Of a stretch of 6,739 nucleotides of DNA, positions 6,382 through 6,739 are shown piece by piece; position 1 is the stretch's first letter; the number at the start of each line of letters is the position of its first letter. The notes under the pieces are model-generated. The model saw only the letters and a list, made by a program, of their open reading frames with translations, was not told where the DNA came from and made no database searches. The stretch spans positions 1 to 6,739 of the forward strand of contig JAUVRV010000149.1 in the NCBI GenBank assembly GCA_030597435.1, in the 5' to 3' direction. The stretch is from Gemmatimonadales bacterium (GTDB lineage Bacteria > Gemmatimonadota > Gemmatimonadetes > Gemmatimonadales > GWC2-71-9). The translations under genes and the position numbers were made by a program.

Positions 6382-6553
6382 GTCCAAAACCACCGGGATG
6401 AACGACCGGCCTTTCCCCACGTCTTGCGGGCTGGCAAGATTCGCCTGTTTGGCTTACCACCCATAGGCAATCCGTGCATAACATAGCGTGACTGACGATG
6501 AAGCGGCTGACTCCACTTCTCCATACTGGTCGTCCTCACGAATAGTCCCGCTC

Positions 6554-6577
6554 AGACCGCTACAGAGACCGCTACAG
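6554..6577. repeat. 12-bp tandem repeat, two perfect copies
   Basis: AGACCGCTACAG occurs twice head to tail (6554-6565 and 6566-6577) just beside the detached tRNA 3'-end copy. This is a small duplication with no evident function. Confidence 0.7.
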
Positions 6578-6585
6578 TCTGCGTC

Positions 6586-6604
6586 ATCGGGACGGTGGGA
6601 TTTG
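6586..6604 (-). repeat. Detached copy of the tRNA-Pro 3' end (att-like core)
   Basis: These 19 bases (ATCGGGACGGTGGGATTTG on the plus strand) are identical to 6695-6713, which is the acceptor 3' strand, T-stem 3' half and part of the T-loop of the adjacent tRNA-Pro. The copies are in direct orientation with starts 109 bases apart. Similarity continues weakly (GAAC against AAC) and then stops, so no second tRNA is present. Duplicated tRNA 3' ends are the normal trace of integration by tyrosine-recombinase elements. Confidence 0.6.
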
Positions 6605-6661
6605 GAACGGATGCCACGAGCCGCAGGCGAGTGGCGACGACAAGATTCCAGCGGACCGATA

Positions 6662-6693
6662 CAAAACGAGCGGGCAACGCCCGCTCCGTTTTG
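6662..6693 (-). terminator. Rho-independent terminator of the tRNA-Pro transcript
   Basis: Read on the minus strand, CAAAACGGAGCGGGC pairs with GCCCGCTCGTTTTG around the 3-base loop GTT. The stem has 14 pairs with a single bulged base and a TTTT tract in its 3' arm. It starts 3 bases after the tRNA discriminator base and so fits termination of the tRNA transcript. The paired A tract means it could also stop plus-strand transcripts. Confidence 0.8.
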
Positions 6694-6695
6694 AA

Positions 6696-6739
6696 TCGGG
6701 ACGGTGGGATTTGAACCCACGACCCCCTGAACCCCATTC
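6696..6739 (-). tRNA. tRNA-Pro(GGG), 3' part only (truncated by the window edge)
   Basis: On the minus strand the window enters at positions 30-31 (GA) and continues with the anticodon loop ATGGGGT (anticodon GGG at 6735-6733, reading CCC), the 3' anticodon stem TCAGG, the variable loop GGGTC, the T-stem/loop GTGGG-TTCAAAT-CCCAC, the acceptor strand CGTCCCG and the discriminator A at 6696. GA pairs correctly with the TC that opens the 3' anticodon stem. G72-A73 and the GGG anticodon agree with bacterial proline tRNA. CCA is not encoded (the next bases are TTC). The 5' half lies beyond the right edge. Confidence 0.9.

Larger units (their letters stand above)
6307..6694. other. Non-genic region between the phage-like ORF and tRNA-Pro
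   Basis: About 390 bases without a gene I can support. The plus frame of the phage-like ORF stays open after its stop until about 6485, and several 60-99 codon minus frames cross here, but none shows a family motif. The region contains a terminator-like hairpin, a 12-bp tandem duplication, a detached copy of the tRNA 3' end and the tRNA terminator, each listed separately. Confidence 0.55.

Noticed and set aside
6185..6539. Overlapping minus-strand frames of 65-99 codons between the phage-like ORF and the tRNA
   Set aside because: There is no domain motif, the frames cross a strong hairpin and repeats, and several overlap each other in different frames.
6454..6737. Frames in the tRNA region and its duplicate giving GSNPTVP- and SWVQIPP-like peptides
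   Set aside because: These are the usual false translations of a tRNA T-arm and its duplicated copy.

Overview
The window looks like bacterial chromosome of moderately high GC content. The tRNA fragment at the right edge is bacterial tRNA-Pro in type: its acceptor 3' strand ends G72-A73, which fits the C1-G72 pair of bacterial tRNA-Pro, and CCA is not encoded. The phylum cannot be told from the sequence alone. The dominant gene family (2-hydroxyacyl-CoA dehydratase activase-related proteins) is typical of bacteria with anaerobic or facultative lifestyles.

Layout, left to right. Bases 3-167 (+) hold the C-terminal end of an unrecognised protein. Bases 168-492 hold no convincing gene but carry a ~130-bp MITE-like segment with 11-bp inverted ends. 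Bases 493-4991 (-) are a two-gene operon. The upstream gene encodes a ~1022-residue protein with two tandem BcrAD/BadFG ASKHA ATPase domains, a four-Cys linker and a DUF2229 (COG3580-type) domain. The downstream gene encodes a ~477-residue COG3581-type, HgdB/D-like protein, joined to the first by an ATGA overlap. A ~236-bp divergent intergenic region (4992-5227) separates the operon from a complete YbhB/YbcL-type PEBP gene (5228-5704, +). Two bases after that stop codon begins a 15-bp sequence identical to the left end of the MITE-like segment. It looks like the end of an insertion-sequence relic and is followed by a cluster of alternating CCACAA/TTGTGG dyads. Bases 5923-6306 (+) hold a small phage-like ORF. 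The right edge (6307-6739) has a terminator-like hairpin, a 12-bp tandem repeat, a detached 19-bp copy of the tRNA 3' end, a strong tRNA terminator and the partial tRNA-Pro(GGG) on the minus strand.

How the parts may work together. The two minus-strand proteins are probably one functional unit: an ATP-driven electron activator (ASKHA domains with Cys pairs for a [4Fe-4S] cluster) covalently joined to one half of a putative Fe-S electron acceptor (DUF2229), with the other half (COG3581) made from the overlapping gene. No acyl-CoA dehydratase catalytic subunits, CoA transferase or other substrate-defining enzyme is present, so the reaction is unknown. The flanks (IS-like ends on both sides, phage-like ORF, duplicated tRNA 3' end) suggest a mobile or remodelled chromosomal site next to a tRNA attachment point.
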